Shown in pieces: positions 41,210 through 51,010 of a stretch of DNA of 64,000 nt (within the stretch, counting starts at the first letter, position 1; every line of letters begins with the position of its first letter). The translations under genes and the position numbers were made by a program. The DNA comes from Rhodocyclaceae bacterium. Its GTDB lineage: Bacteria; Pseudomonadota; Gammaproteobacteria; Burkholderiales; Rhodocyclaceae. The stretch lies in NCBI GenBank assembly GCA_030681195.1, contig JAUXXJ010000018.1, positions 62,001-126,000 on the forward strand, read 5' to 3'. The notes below the pieces were generated by a model. That model was not told the DNA's origin and ran no database searches. It worked only from the letters and a program-made list of their open reading frames with translations.

Positions 41210-42823
41210 TCAGGTACGAAAGCGGCTGACGGTGCCCTGGAGCTGGTCAGCCAGATTTTCGAGACGCTGGGCTGACTCGGCGGTGCCTTCAACGGCCTGG
41301 CTGTTGTCGCGCGCCATGGCGGCAATCGCCTCGATGTTGGTAAAGGCCTCGGTGCTGACGCGGCGCTGTTCTTCCGTCGCGCCGGCAATGGTGTCGAGAC
41401 CCACGCCAACCTGCTCGACCGACTGGTTCGACTCGTTGATGGCATCGGCGACGGCATCCAGCGATTTTTCGCTGGAGACGATATCGGCCAGGCCTTCCTC
41501 AATCGAACTGCGCACGGCATCCGATTTGTTGTTCAGGGTGCGGGTGATGCTGTCGATCTCGTTGGCCGAGGCCGCAGATTTTTCAGCCAGCTTGCGTACC
41601 TCGTCGGCGACGACCGCGAAGCCGCGTCCCTGTTCGCCGGCACGCGCCGCTTCGATGGCCGCATTCAGCGCCAACAGGTTGGTCTGGTCGGCGATGTCCT
41701 TCACTTCCCGCGTCATGTTGGTGATCGACACGGTGCTGCTGACGAATTCATTGACGGCGCCAGCCATTTCATTGACGGCATGCTTGACGCGGCCAATCTC
41801 GGTAATGAGACGATCCAGCGTCTGTTTGCCTTCGCGCGAGCGCTCGGAGCTTTCACGCGACTGCCCATGCACCCGCTCGGTACTTTCGGCGACCTCGACA
41901 ATGCTTCGCACCATGCGCTCGACCGCGCCAGTGACGGCAATCGATTTCTCGTACTGCTGGTGCGAACTGTTGGCGACCTGCTTGGCACCACTCACCAGTT
42001 CATGAGCAGCACCTGACACATGGCTCGCCGAGTCGCTGACCTGGCGCACCAGTGTACTGAAGTTGGCCATCATGTCGTTGAAGACCTTGCTGGCCTGACC
42101 AATCTCATCGTTGCTGCGGACATCGAGGCGGCGCGTCAGGTCGCCTTCGCCGCTGGCGATCGAGCGCAGGCCGGAAACCATCTCTTCCAGTGGGCGTGTA
42201 ACGAACTTGCTGACAAAGAAGTAGATGAAGGCGAGCAGCGGAATACTGACGAGGATGGCGGCCGCCAGCGACTTGATGCGCTGCAGCGACACGGCCGCAT
42301 TCACGCTGTCGAGCGAGACCTTCATGCTGACCGCACCGAGTACCGTACCTTCGGGTACCTGGTGGCACATGAGACAGTCCTTGCCGAGGTAGTTCTTGCT
42401 TGCCAGGGTGGGGCGGATAACGCGCAGGTATTCGCCTTTTGCATCGTGCTGAACCTCGACGAGTTCTTTGCCGCTGTTCATGACCTGCTGCTCTAGCGCA
42501 TCCGGCTGCTCCTTGCCATTGCCTGGCCCGAACGTCTTGCTGACCGCTTCGGCGCGAATCACCTTGAGGTCGTTGATGATGGAGAGTTGCTTGATCTGGT
42601 CGAGGAAGACTTCGCGCTGGCCGATCGTACCGGTGATCATCATGCCGGTGAGGCCGGCCATCGTCGCTTCGTGCATCGACAGGGAGAACTGTTTGGCCTG
42701 GTCAATAGCCGTTTCACGATTGACCTTGCTTTCCCAAAAGATCATGGCCGTCCATGCAATCACCAGCATCAGCCAGATTGCGGCGGTCAGTCTCATCCAG
42801 ATTTTCATGTCAGCAAAGCGCAT
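41210..42823 (-). CDS. Methyl-accepting chemotaxis protein with periplasmic c-type heme site
   Basis: The protein has 537 residues, with AGGAG before its ATG. A transmembrane helix (about 12-30) is followed by a periplasmic sensor resembling the Tll0287-like/DUF3365 fold, with a heme-binding CLMCH near residue 155. A second membrane helix follows (about 185-205), then HAMP ([25 protein letters not shown]) and a signalling domain with the tip sequence [38 protein letters not shown]. The heme suggests redox or gas sensing, feeding CheA/CheW. No che genes are nearby. Confidence 0.93.
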   Translation of the reverse strand: MRFADMKIWMRLTAAIWLMLVIAWTAMIFWESKVNRETAIDQAKQFSLSMHEATMAGLTGMMITGTIGQREVFLDQIKQLSIINDLKVIRAEAVSKTFGPGNGKEQPDALEQQVMNSGKELVEVQHDAKGEYLRVIRPTLASKNYLGKDCLMCHQVPEGTVLGAVSMKVSLDSVNAAVSLQRIKSLAAAILVSIPLLAFIYFFVSKFVTRPLEEMVSGLRSIASGEGDLTRRLDVRSNDEIGQASKVFNDMMANFSTLVRQVSDSASHVSGAAHELVSGAKQVANSSHQQYEKSIAVTGAVERMVRSIVEVAESTERVHGQSRESSERSREGKQTLDRLITEIGRVKHAVNEMAGAVNEFVSSTVSITNMTREVKDIADQTNLLALNAAIEAARAGEQGRGFAVVADEVRKLAEKSAASANEIDSITRTLNNKSDAVRSSIEEGLADIVSSEKSLDAVADAINESNQSVEQVGVGLDTIAGATEEQRRVSTEAFTNIEAIAAMARDNSQAVEGTAESAQRLENLADQLQGTVSRFRT

Positions 42824-42937
42824 GGCGCCCTTCTCCTCTTTATCCTTCTGCCAAAATTTTAACCGAAGAAGTCTGGCTGAAGGGGGGGGATTGGGCGAGA
42901 TTTCTATTTATGTTGAAAAATTGCGATAGACGGAGCC

Positions 42938-44059
42938 CTAAACCGTCAGGTCGATTTCCTGCAAGGTGCCGGGCTTCCCATCATTATTAAGATAAAGCCC
43001 GCTGGCGCGTAATTGCCCCAAATCTTGATTGGCAGAACCGCGCAAGGCAAACGGGGTAGCCAGATGATGCACGCCCAGCGCCCCGATGCCCAGATCGGCC
43101 AACGAACGTAGCGCGCCGTTGCCTTCCGCAGCCGGCGTCCACACCAATAGTTTTTCAAAGGCGTCATCGCCCGCGTCGATCCATCCGTTCCGGTCCTTAT
43201 CTAGATGCGCGAGTTCGGTAAAGCCGTTATTTGTACTCGGGCCAAACAGTTCCCCGGCCAGGTCGATCAGGCCATTGTGATTGCGATCCAGTGCTAGGTA
43301 GCCGCTACCCGACGCGAATAGGGGCAGGAGTTCCTGCCGGCCATCGCCATCGAGATCGAAACGGAAGCGTTGATTCGGTGCACTGGCCAATTGTGCTGCC
43401 GTACCACCAAAGTTCACCACCAGCGGGTCTTTGCGCACGGCGTCGCCGGCACGCAGGCTGACACTGCTTTCCTCGCGGTAGTAACGCGTCATTTCAAGAT
43501 CGAGGCTGAAGCTGATTTCCTGGCCGTCGGTGGTGCGGATTACGCCTTCGGCAGAAAAGCTGGTTTGCTCGAACTCTTCGCGCACGGCGTGATAATCGTA
43601 TTCGACGCCATAGCCAGCGCGGCCGTTGTTGGCAGCCCGGAGACTTTCAGTGGTGGCACTCGACCGGGCCTCGACATGGCGCATCTCGGTGGAAAAGGCT
43701 TCCATGTCGAAGACGCGCACTTCCTTGCCAGTGATCAGTTCGACCATCTGCTTGACCAGCGACAGGAAGGGATCGTTGTCCACCGCGCTATTGGCGGCGT
43801 CGACCGCGCTGGTCTGCGTCGCGATTCCAGTTTCTGCAAAAGTCGGCGGTGGCAATACGGCAGACATGCGTGAGAGGAATTCGCGCCCGGCCTGGGAGAT
43901 GTTGGCGATGGCAGATTCCAGGCGCCCCGCCCTTGAGTTCGCACCTTCAAAATCAGGACGCTCACCGCGCCAGGCGCGCAGGGTTTCGCTTTCCTGCTGA
44001 CGCGTCAAGGCGCTACGGTCAGCGTAGAGGGCGAGGTCGGTACTGGCGATTTTCATCAT
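42938..44059 (-). CDS. VCBS/EF-hand-like calcium-binding repeat protein
   Basis: The protein has about 373 residues from MMKIASTDLALYADRS, which has GGAG upstream. A GTG three codons earlier is less likely. The C-terminal half has calcium-loop motifs FDLDGDGRQELLP, LDRNHNGLIDLAGELFG and LDKDRNGWIDAGDDAFE, as in VCBS/FG-GAP or dockerin-like repeats. The N-terminal half is low in motifs. There is no signal peptide. A repeat copy at 43838-43861 encodes AVLPPPTFA in a low-complexity linker. The function is unknown, and such proteins are often linked to surfaces or secretion. Confidence 0.7.
   Translation of the reverse strand: MMKIASTDLALYADRSALTRQQESETLRAWRGERPDFEGANSRAGRLESAIANISQAGREFLSRMSAVLPPPTFAETGIATQTSAVDAANSAVDNDPFLSLVKQMVELITGKEVRVFDMEAFSTEMRHVEARSSATTESLRAANNGRAGYGVEYDYHAVREEFEQTSFSAEGVIRTTDGQEISFSLDLEMTRYYREESSVSLRAGDAVRKDPLVVNFGGTAAQLASAPNQRFRFDLDGDGRQELLPLFASGSGYLALDRNHNGLIDLAGELFGPSTNNGFTELAHLDKDRNGWIDAGDDAFEKLLVWTPAAEGNGALRSLADLGIGALGVHHLATPFALRGSANQDLGQLRASGLYLNNDGKPGTLQEIDLTV
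43838..43861 (-). repeat. Dispersed 24-bp repeat, copy 9 (inside EF-hand-like gene)
   Basis: Minus strand reads GCCGT ATT GCCACCGCCGAC TTTT, one mismatch outside the triplet. Sense orientation, encoding AVLPPPTF. Confidence 0.78.
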
Positions 44060-44136
44060 CGACTCCACGGGGCTGTAGAGTCAATAACGTCGCCGTTCTG
44101 GCTGCCTTGAGGCGGATTTTTTGGTCTTGTTGTGCG

Positions 44137-45240
44137 TCAGTCAGTGACAGGCGCGCCGAGCGCCTTGGCGCGGCGTGCTGTTTGCGGATCGCTTGCCTGG
44201 GGCTCCAGCCAGCTGCCGAGGTGGTCCTTGACGACGCCAACGAGCAGGGCGATGCCATCGTCGCGCTCGTTGAGGCAGGGGATGTAATGGAACTCACCGC
44301 CGCCTCGCGAGAGGTAGGCGCTTTTGCATTCCATGGCGATTTCTTCGAGCGTCTCCAGGCAGTCGGCGGCGAAACCGGGGCAAATGACATCGACGCGCTT
44401 GACACCCTCGCTCGGCAGCTTTTCGAGTGTTGCCTGGGTGTAGGGCTGCAGCCATTCGGCCTTGCCGAAGCGCGACTGGAAGGTGACGCGGTATTCGTTT
44501 GAGCTCAAGCCGAGTGCCTCAGCCAGCAGGCGGCCGGTTTTCTGGCATTCGCAGAAATAGGGATCGCCGAGGTCGAGACTGCGGCGCGGCAGGCCATGAA
44601 AACTCATGACCAGGGAAAAGTCGGCGCTGGCAGGACGGCCGGTTTTCTCCCAGTGTTCGCGTACGCTGGCGGCCAGGGCCGCGATGTAACGCGGGTCGTC
44701 GTGGTAGTTGCGCACGAAGCGCAGGGCCGGCAGATGGCGGGTGCGCTTGCCCCAGTCGGCGACATCATCGAACACACTGGCGGTGGTGCTGGCGGCGTAT
44801 TGCGGATAGAGCGGCACGACGAGGATGCGGTTCGCGCCGGCCGCCTTCATGCGGTCGAGCGCATTACTGATGGAGGGCTCGCCGTAGCGCATGGCGTAGT
44901 CGACCAGCAGATCCCCATGTCCGTCCGCACCGAGTTGGCCTTTGACCAACTTCGCCTGACGTTCCGTGTAAACACGCAAGGGCGAACCTTCGGGCATCCA
45001 GACCGCAGCGTATTTCGCTGCTGATTTCTTCGGCCGGATGTTGAGGATGATGCCGTTGAGGATCAGCCACCAGATCGGCTTGGGAATCTCTACCACGCGC
45101 GGGTCGGACAGAAATTGCTTGAGGTAGCGGCGCAGGGCGGGGGCGGTTGGTGCGGCCGGCGTGCCGAGATTGACCAGCAGGACGCCGGTGCGGCGCGGGC
45201 TGCCATGCGTGTAAGCGGGTTCGGGACGGTAGCGGGACAT
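44137..45240 (-). CDS. hemH: Ferrochelatase
   Basis: The protein has 367 residues from [13 protein letters not shown], because the longer frame upstream overlaps hrcA. It inserts iron into protoporphyrin IX. Motifs are [27 protein letters not shown], the active-site [23 protein letters not shown] and [17 protein letters not shown]. Between GRP and VMSFHG the protein reads [16 protein letters not shown], where relatives usually have a shorter GRPDKLL-like link. The extra residues coincide with a repeat copy (44616-44639). It lies seven bases after hrcA. Confidence 0.96.
   Translation of the reverse strand: MSRYRPEPAYTHGSPRRTGVLLVNLGTPAAPTAPALRRYLKQFLSDPRVVEIPKPIWWLILNGIILNIRPKKSAAKYAAVWMPEGSPLRVYTERQAKLVKGQLGADGHGDLLVDYAMRYGEPSISNALDRMKAAGANRILVVPLYPQYAASTTASVFDDVADWGKRTRHLPALRFVRNYHDDPRYIAALAASVREHWEKTGRPASADFSLVMSFHGLPRRSLDLGDPYFCECQKTGRLLAEALGLSSNEYRVTFQSRFGKAEWLQPYTQATLEKLPSEGVKRVDVICPGFAADCLETLEEIAMECKSAYLSRGGGEFHYIPCLNERDDGIALLVGVVKDHLGSWLEPQASDPQTARRAKALGAPVTD
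44616..44639 (-). repeat. Dispersed 24-bp repeat, copy 10 (inside hemH)
   Basis: Minus strand reads GCCGT CCT GCCAGCGCCGAC TTTT, an exact match outside the triplet. Sense orientation, encoding RPASADFS, the same frame as copy 2. Confidence 0.88.
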
Positions 45241-45247
45241 TATGTTG

Positions 45248-46270
45248 TTATGTATTGGGACTGAGGGCGGAGGAGAGCAGGCGGGCGGTGATGTCGACGA
45301 TCGGGATGACGCGCTCGTAGGCCATGCGTGTCGGGCCGATGACGCCCAGCGTGCCGACCACCTGGCCATCGACCTCGTAGGGGGCTGCCACCACGCTGCA
45401 TTCGTCGAGTGGCGCGATGCCGGATTCGCCGCCGATGAAGACATGCACGCCTTCGGCCCGGGTGGACAGGTCGAGCAGTTGCATCAGGCTGGTGCGCTGC
45501 TCGAACAGGTCGAACAACTGGCGTAGCCGCGACATGTTGGTGGAGAGGTCATCAATGGCGAGGAGGTTGCGCTCGCCGGTGATGACATACTGGGCGGAGG
45601 GGTCGGCGGATGCCTCGGTGCCGGCAGCGACGGCGGCATTCATCAGTTCCGACATGTCGCTGGAAAGCTGCTTTAGCTCTTCCTGCAGGCGATGGCGAAT
45701 CTGCATGAAGTCAAATCCAGCGAAGTTTTGCGTCAGGTAATTGGCAGCCTCGACCAGTTCGCTCGGGGTATAAGCCCGTTGCGTCATGATGATACGGTTT
45801 TGCACCTCGCCCTCGGCGGTGACGATGATCAGCAGGATGCGCGTTTCGGTCAGGCTGAGAAACTCGATCTGGCGGATGCGCGGGGCCTGGCGGCGCGGGG
45901 CGATGACGACGCCGGCAAAACGGGTGAGCTCGGAAATCAGCTGCGACGCCTGGGAAATGAGGCGCTGCGGCGCATCCGGGTGCAAGGCGCCCTTGAGTTC
46001 ATTGACATGATGGGCATCCAGCGGACGCACGGTGAGCAGGGAATCGACGAACAGCCGGTAACCGCGCGGGGTGGGAATGCGGCCCGCAGAGGTGTGCGGG
46101 CTGGTGATGAAGCCCATCTCTTCGAGGTCCGCCATGACGTTGCGGATGGTCGCCGGCGAGAGTTCCAGGCCGGAATATTTCGAGAGCGTGCGCGAGCCAA
46201 CGGGCTGGCCTTCGACGATGTAGCGTTCGATCAGGGTCTTGAGCAGGGTTTGGGCGCGTACATCCAGCAT
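45248..46270 (-). CDS. hrcA: Heat-inducible transcription repressor HrcA
   Basis: The protein has 340 residues from [37 protein letters not shown] N-terminus (winged helix, with [17 protein letters not shown] as recognition region). [23 protein letters not shown] is highly conserved, and the GAF-like core includes [17 protein letters not shown] sequence. HrcA represses CIRCE-bearing promoters, mostly groESL. No CIRCE element (TTAGCACTC-N9-GAGTGCTAA) was seen in this window, and dnaK/grpE show sigma-32 sites. The open frame extends upstream to 47416 antisense to the methyltransferase, which was rejected. Confidence 0.96.
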   Translation of the reverse strand: MLDVRAQTLLKTLIERYIVEGQPVGSRTLSKYSGLELSPATIRNVMADLEEMGFITSPHTSAGRIPTPRGYRLFVDSLLTVRPLDAHHVNELKGALHPDAPQRLISQASQLISELTRFAGVVIAPRRQAPRIRQIEFLSLTETRILLIIVTAEGEVQNRIIMTQRAYTPSELVEAANYLTQNFAGFDFMQIRHRLQEELKQLSSDMSELMNAAVAAGTEASADPSAQYVITGERNLLAIDDLSTNMSRLRQLFDLFEQRTSLMQLLDLSTRAEGVHVFIGGESGIAPLDECSVVAAPYEVDGQVVGTLGVIGPTRMAYERVIPIVDITARLLSSALSPNT

Positions 46271-46303
46271 GATCAGCAGATTGTAGCGAACCTCTGGAAT
46301 ACA

Positions 46304-47473
46304 ATGGCGCCCACGATGACCCGCCAACTGAATGTGCATGCGCTGGGCCAGGTATTCACGCCGCCGCCCATCGTCGAACGGATGCTGGCGCTCCGCCAGC
46401 GGCGCGGGCGCAGCCTCGATCCGTCTGCGGGCGACGGGGCCTTCTGTACGCGCATCACGGGTTGCGAAGCGATCGAGATTGATCCGACCGTCGCGCCGCC
46501 GGGCGCCCAGGTGATGGACTTCTTTGCGCTCTCCCCGGACGAGAAATACGACACGATCATCGGCAACCCGCCGTATGTGCGCTTTCAGGACATCCCACCG
46601 CAGACCATGGCGCGACTCGACAACGAGATGTTCGACCGGCGCAGCAATCTTTATCTCTACTTCATCGAACGGGCTGTGCGCCACCTGCACCATGGCGGTG
46701 AACTGATTTTCATCGTGCCGCGCGAGTTCACCAAGCTGACCGCCGCGCGCAAGCTCAATGCTTTCCTCTATCAGGAAGGCGACATCACGGACTTCATCGA
46801 ACTCGGCGATGCGCGCATCTTCGGCTCGCACAATCCGAACTGTGCGATCTTTCGTTTCGAACGCGGTCGCCATACGCGCCGTATGAGCGATGGACGGCAT
46901 TTCTCGCTGGTCGATGGGCAACTGATGTTCCTGCGCGGCGACTATCGCCAGCCGCTCTCCGAACTCTTCGACGTCAAGGTCGGCGCGGTGTCGGGGGCAG
47001 ATGAAATCTTCACGCATCCCGAAGGCAATGCCGAGTTTGTCTGCTCCAAGACCGTGGATGACGGCCAGACACGGCGCATGATTTTCGGTGTGTCGCACCC
47101 GCAACTCGAAGCGCACAAGGAAAGGCTGTTGGCGCGGCGGGTGCGGCCCTTTGACGAGTCGAACTGGTGGCACTGGGGGCGCATGCACCATGTGTCCGAT
47201 TCGCCGCGCATCTACGTCAATGCCAAGACGCGCCGGTCGCGCCCGTTCTTTTTGCATGATTGCCCGAATTACGATGGTGCGATTCTCGCCCTGTTTCCCA
47301 AGCATCGTGACATGGATCTGGTGCGTGCCACCGAGTGGCTGAATGATCGGGTGGACTGGCAGGAACTCGGGTTCGTCTGTGATGGCCGCTTCATGTTTAC
47401 CCAGCGCAGCTTGCAAAACTGCCTACTGCCCGATGAATTCGAGCGCCTGCTGCGCGAGGAAGTCGCAGCATGA
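46304..47473 (+). CDS. Solitary N6-adenine DNA methyltransferase
   Basis: The protein has 389 residues from ATG 46304, or 385 from ATG 46316. SAM-binding motif I is [14 protein letters not shown], and the catalytic motif IV is [11 protein letters not shown], as in Eco57I-type amino methyltransferases. A substrate-binding C-terminal region with many aromatic residues ([14 protein letters not shown]) probably reads the DNA target. No restriction gene is adjacent, so it is solitary. It is divergent from hrcA (33 bases) and its stop overlaps the NAD kinase start (ATGA), which is an unexpected coupling. Confidence 0.87.
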   Translation: MAPTMTRQLNVHALGQVFTPPPIVERMLALRQRRGRSLDPSAGDGAFCTRITGCEAIEIDPTVAPPGAQVMDFFALSPDEKYDTIIGNPPYVRFQDIPPQTMARLDNEMFDRRSNLYLYFIERAVRHLHHGGELIFIVPREFTKLTAARKLNAFLYQEGDITDFIELGDARIFGSHNPNCAIFRFERGRHTRRMSDGRHFSLVDGQLMFLRGDYRQPLSELFDVKVGAVSGADEIFTHPEGNAEFVCSKTVDDGQTRRMIFGVSHPQLEAHKERLLARRVRPFDESNWWHWGRMHHVSDSPRIYVNAKTRRSRPFFLHDCPNYDGAILALFPKHRDMDLVRATEWLNDRVDWQELGFVCDGRFMFTQRSLQNCLLPDEFERLLREEVAA

Positions 47474-48345
47474 AGCTGAATATCCGTACCGTCGCCCTGT
47501 TCGGCAAGGAGGGTAGCGACGAAGTCGTCGAGTCGCTGAGCCTCTTGCGCGCCCATCTTGAGCAACGCGGTTATGTCGTGCTGGTCGAGGATGAGATCGC
47601 TTCTTCGCTCGGCATGCTGGCCTGGGCCGCCAGTTACGAATCGATCTGCGCGCATGCCGATGTGGCCATTGTGCTGGGCGGCGACGGTACCTTGTTGGGT
47701 GCGGCCCGGCGCATGGCCGCCAACGGGATTCCCCTGGTGGGCATCAACCAGGGGAGGCTCGGTTTCATGACCGATATCGCGCGCACCGACATGATCGCAG
47801 CCATTGATCGCCTGTTGGCAGGCGAGTTTTCGGCCGACCACCGCATGCTGCTGGAAACCACGGTCTGGCGCGATGGCGCCGAGGTTTTCCGTACCCCAGC
47901 CCTCAACGATGTCGTGTTGAGCAAGGGCGACACCGGCCGCATGATCGAGATCGAGGTGCGCATTGATGGCGAATTCCTTTACGTGCTGCGCGCCGATGGC
48001 TTGATCGTCGCCACCCCGACCGGATCGACGGCCTATGCCTTGTCGGCGAATGGGCCAATCCTGCATCCCGCCGTGCCTGGCATTGCGCTCGTGCCGCTCT
48101 GTCCGCATGCGCTGACGCATCGGCCGATCACGATATCCGATAGCAGTCGTGTCGAGATGCAGTTGGTGGCTCAGCACGATGCGGGCCTGCATTGCGATGG
48201 TCAGAGTCACTTTGAGGCCCGCAACGGCGATCAGGTGCGCATCGAACGCTCGCGTCACGATGTCGTGCTCTTGCATCCGCCCGGCTACAGTTATTTCGCC
48301 ATGTTGCGGGAGAAGCTGCACTGGAGCACCACGCCCCACCGCTAA
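47470..48345 (+). CDS. nadK: NAD kinase
   Basis: The protein has 291 residues. The GGDGT motif is in VLGGDGTLLGAARRMA, NDVVLSKGDTGRMIEIEV binds substrate, and ATPTGSTAYALSANGPILHP closes the site. It phosphorylates NAD to NADP. It overlaps the methyltransferase by four bases and is followed five bases later by recN, an order (nadK-recN) common in proteobacteria. Confidence 0.97.
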   Translation: MKLNIRTVALFGKEGSDEVVESLSLLRAHLEQRGYVVLVEDEIASSLGMLAWAASYESICAHADVAIVLGGDGTLLGAARRMAANGIPLVGINQGRLGFMTDIARTDMIAAIDRLLAGEFSADHRMLLETTVWRDGAEVFRTPALNDVVLSKGDTGRMIEIEVRIDGEFLYVLRADGLIVATPTGSTAYALSANGPILHPAVPGIALVPLCPHALTHRPITISDSSRVEMQLVAQHDAGLHCDGQSHFEARNGDQVRIERSRHDVVLLHPPGYSYFAMLREKLHWSTTPHR

Positions 48346-48349
48346 TACC

Positions 48350-49999
48350 ATGCTGCAACGCCTTGTCATCCGTGATTTTGTGATCGTCGACCGGCTCGAA
48401 CTGGAGTTTGCCGACGGCTTCGGCGCGTTGACCGGCGAGACCGGTGCGGGCAAATCCATCCTCGTCGATGCGTTGTCGCTGGCGTTGGGTGAGCGGGCCG
48501 ATGCCGGTGTCGTTCGTGCCGGCGCGGAAAAGGCCGAAGTCTCGGCGGAGTTCGAAGTGGCCCCCGCTTCGGCCTTGGCTGACTGGCTCGCGGCTAACGA
48601 CTTCGAGACGGATGTTTGCCTGCTGCGGCGTGTGGTCGATGCTGGCGGGCGCTCGCGTGCCTGGCTCAATGGCACGGCCGCGACGCTGGCGCAGTTGCGG
48701 GAGGTGGGCGATTTCCTCGCTGACATTCACGGCCAGCATGCCCATCACCAGTTGCTGCGCGGTGATGCCCAGCGCGCGTTGCTGGATGCGCATGCGGGAA
48801 CAACCGCATTGGCGCGCAGTGTGGCCGAGCAGCATGCGGCCTGGCGCAAGGCGCGTGAAGCACGCCAGCGTGCTGAACAGGATATTGAGGCAACAGCCAA
48901 GGAGCGGGAACTGCTCGAATGGCAGGTCAAGGAACTGGCCGCGCTCGGTTTTGATCCGCAGACCTGGCAGGAAACCGAACAGGAGCAACGCCGCCTCGCC
49001 CATGCAGCCAGTCTGCTCGAAGCGAGCGAAGCGGCGCTGGCCGTACTCGACGAAGGTGAGTTACCGGCGTTGGGCAGCTTGCAACACGCCAGCGGTCGAC
49101 TCACCGAGCTGACGGCAGTTGATCCGGCACTCAGTGATGCCGCCCAATTATTCGAGAGTGCGTTGATTCAGTTGGAAGAGTCGGCGCTGGCGCTACGGCG
49201 TTATCGGGACCGGCTCGACCTGGATCCGGCGCGGCTGGGCGAACTGGATGCGCGTATCGAGGCAGTCACCCAGATGGCGCGCAAGCATCGCGTGACGCCG
49301 GATGCGCTGCCGGAACTGCAGACGCGTCTGCAAACCCGCTTTGATGAACTGAGTCTGGCCAGCGATCCGTCAGCGCTGGCCGAACGCGAACAGGCTGCTG
49401 AGAAACACTATCTCGCGTCGGCGTGCCAGTTGAGTGCGAAACGCCAGGACGCTGCCAAGGCGCTGAGTGAGGCCGTCACTGCCGCGATGCAGGAACTGGC
49501 CATGGTGGGCGGACGCTTCGAAATTGCGCTGACCGCGTTGGAAGAGGGCGCCTCGTCCGGTCTCGAAACCATCGAATTTCTGGTGACCGCGAACGCCGGT
49601 CAGCCGCCGCGACCTATGGCCAAGGTGGCTTCAGGCGGTGAGTTGTCGCGGGTTGGTCTGGCATTGCAGGTGATTGCCAGCCAATCCCATGCGGCCGGCA
49701 CGTTGATTTTCGACGAGGTTGATGTGGGTATCGGCGGGCGGGTCGCCGAGATTGTCGGCAGGATGCTCAAAGAGCTTGGCGCTGATCGTCAGGTGCTGTG
49801 CGTGACCCATTTGCCGCAAGTGGCGTCCTGTGCCAATTGGCAGTGGTCGATCAGCAAAGAAACCCGTGGAGACACGACCTTGAGTCGCGTTACGCCGCTG
49901 GATGAGGCCGGGCGCGTCGAAGAAATTGCGCGCATGCTTGGCGGGGTCAAGATTACCGACACCACCCGCCAGCATGCGCGGGAATTACTCGAAAACTAG
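48350..49999 (+). CDS. recN: DNA repair protein RecN
   Basis: The protein has 549 residues from MLQRLVIRDFVIVDRLELEF. The SMC-like ATPase shows the Walker A motif GETGAGKSILVDALSLALG, a Q-loop region DIHGQHAHHQLL, a central coiled coil (about 150-370), the signature VASGGELSRVGLALQ and the Walker B motif TLIFDEVDVGIGG. It acts in double-strand break repair and is usually SOS-induced, though I see no operator matching that of the LexA-like gene before nadK or recN. A weak repeat copy lies at 49176-49199. It ends directly against the convergent Tim44-like gene. Confidence 0.97.
   Translation: MLQRLVIRDFVIVDRLELEFADGFGALTGETGAGKSILVDALSLALGERADAGVVRAGAEKAEVSAEFEVAPASALADWLAANDFETDVCLLRRVVDAGGRSRAWLNGTAATLAQLREVGDFLADIHGQHAHHQLLRGDAQRALLDAHAGTTALARSVAEQHAAWRKAREARQRAEQDIEATAKERELLEWQVKELAALGFDPQTWQETEQEQRRLAHAASLLEASEAALAVLDEGELPALGSLQHASGRLTELTAVDPALSDAAQLFESALIQLEESALALRRYRDRLDLDPARLGELDARIEAVTQMARKHRVTPDALPELQTRLQTRFDELSLASDPSALAEREQAAEKHYLASACQLSAKRQDAAKALSEAVTAAMQELAMVGGRFEIALTALEEGASSGLETIEFLVTANAGQPPRPMAKVASGGELSRVGLALQVIASQSHAAGTLIFDEVDVGIGGRVAEIVGRMLKELGADRQVLCVTHLPQVASCANWQWSISKETRGDTTLSRVTPLDEAGRVEEIARMLGGVKITDTTRQHARELLEN
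49176..49199 (-). repeat. Dispersed 24-bp repeat, weak copy (inside recN)
   Basis: Minus strand reads GCCGT AGC GCCAGCGCCGAC TCTT, one mismatch outside the triplet. It lies in the RecN coiled coil, antisense, and could be a chance match because ESALALRRY is ordinary coiled-coil sequence. Confidence 0.5.
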
Positions 50000-50908
50000 T
50001 TACTGCAACTGTTGGATGCCGGCGAGCAGCCAGCCGCCTTTGCCTTGTAGCGGCTTGACCAGATGCCAGACTTCATCGACCGCCGTGGCCGGACCTGCAT
50101 CTTCGCGGACCTGACCTGTGAAGCGCACGCTGACGATGTAGCGGCCGGCTTCTTCTACGACTTCAATCACATCGGCTTCGATGGCCACGACATCGGTTTC
50201 CTGCGTGGCGCCACCACGTTCGCTGATCGCCATCTTGATTTCGGCGAACATTTCCGGCGTGGTGAATTCGCGGATGTCGTCAAGGTTGCCGGCGTCGTTG
50301 GCGGCCTGCAGGCGGATGTAATGCACCTTGGCATTGCGCACAAAGCCAGGGACATCAAAGTCGGCCGGGATATTGGCAGCCGCGTTGGCACTGTATGCCG
50401 TCCCGCCACCGCCGACATTTTGCGGGGCCTCATAAGTGCGTCCAGCCGGTTCCATGCGCTCGGCGGAATACTGCATACCGTGCATTTTGTTGCCGGCACC
50501 CGCCATGGCGGGTTGTTGTGCCATGGCACGCTTGCGCATGAAGAAGCCGACAGCAGCGATGACCACAAAGGCCAGCAGCGCCATCATCATGAAGCTGGCG
50601 AGTTCTTCACCAAAACCAAGATGCGATGCGAGGGCGGCGAGGCCAAGACCCGCAGCGATGCCGGCAATCGGGCCCATCCAGGAGCGGCCGGCGGCGGCAG
50701 GGGCTGCCGCAGCGGCGCCGGCTGCGGGGGCCGCCGCAGCGGTCGGTGCGGTGGTGGCGGGTGCGGCATTTGGCGACTTGGCGGGCGGGCTCATTTGTTT
50801 TTGCATGCCGATGGATTTGCTACCGCCAAGGCGTTTGGCTTCAGCCTCGCCGACCGGTACAGCAAAACCGATGGTCAGTGCCAAGGCAAAAAGTGCGAGT
50901 GTTTTCAT
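50000..50908 (-). CDS. Tim44-like domain protein
   Basis: The protein has 302 residues. A signal peptide (MKTLALFALALTIGFAVPVGEAEA) precedes KRLGGSKSIGMQ, an Ala/Pro-rich linker, a hydrophobic segment (about 77-127 with two helices) and MRKRAMAQQ. The C-terminal Tim44-like domain starts near DFDVPGFVRNAKVHYIRLQAANDAGNLDDIREFTTPEMFAEI. Bacterial members are membrane-attached and of unclear role. A repeat copy at 50397-50420 encodes NVGGGGTAY in the linker before the domain. Its stop abuts that of recN. Confidence 0.85.
   Translation of the reverse strand: MKTLALFALALTIGFAVPVGEAEAKRLGGSKSIGMQKQMSPPAKSPNAAPATTAPTAAAAPAAGAAAAAPAAAGRSWMGPIAGIAAGLGLAALASHLGFGEELASFMMMALLAFVVIAAVGFFMRKRAMAQQPAMAGAGNKMHGMQYSAERMEPAGRTYEAPQNVGGGGTAYSANAAANIPADFDVPGFVRNAKVHYIRLQAANDAGNLDDIREFTTPEMFAEIKMAISERGGATQETDVVAIEADVIEVVEEAGRYIVSVRFTGQVREDAGPATAVDEVWHLVKPLQGKGGWLLAGIQQLQ
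50397..50420 (+). repeat. Dispersed 24-bp repeat, copy 11 (inside Tim44-like gene)
   Basis: Plus strand reads GCCGT CCC GCCACCGCCGAC ATTT, two mismatches outside the triplet. Antisense, encoding NVGGGGTA on the gene strand. Confidence 0.78.
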
Positions 50909-51010
50909 GTAGGTCTCCTCGAAAGTAAATCATTACGCAGTGCAGGATATGGGCGTTACTCGAAAAAGAAAAACAGAATTATTGATAATTAATCATCGAT
51001 AAAAACTGAC

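Noticed and set aside
45692..46303. Long N-terminal extension of the methyltransferase frame
   Set aside because: It lies antisense to hrcA and does not resemble methyltransferase sequence; ATG 46304 fits motif I spacing.
47269..48726. 485-codon minus-strand ORF opposite nadK and recN
   Set aside because: Shadow of real genes; no motif, no ribosome site.
50357..50380. Possible second repeat in the Tim44-like gene
   Set aside because: Only AAAGTCGGC matches; the conserved GCGCCGAC and GCCGT blocks are broken.
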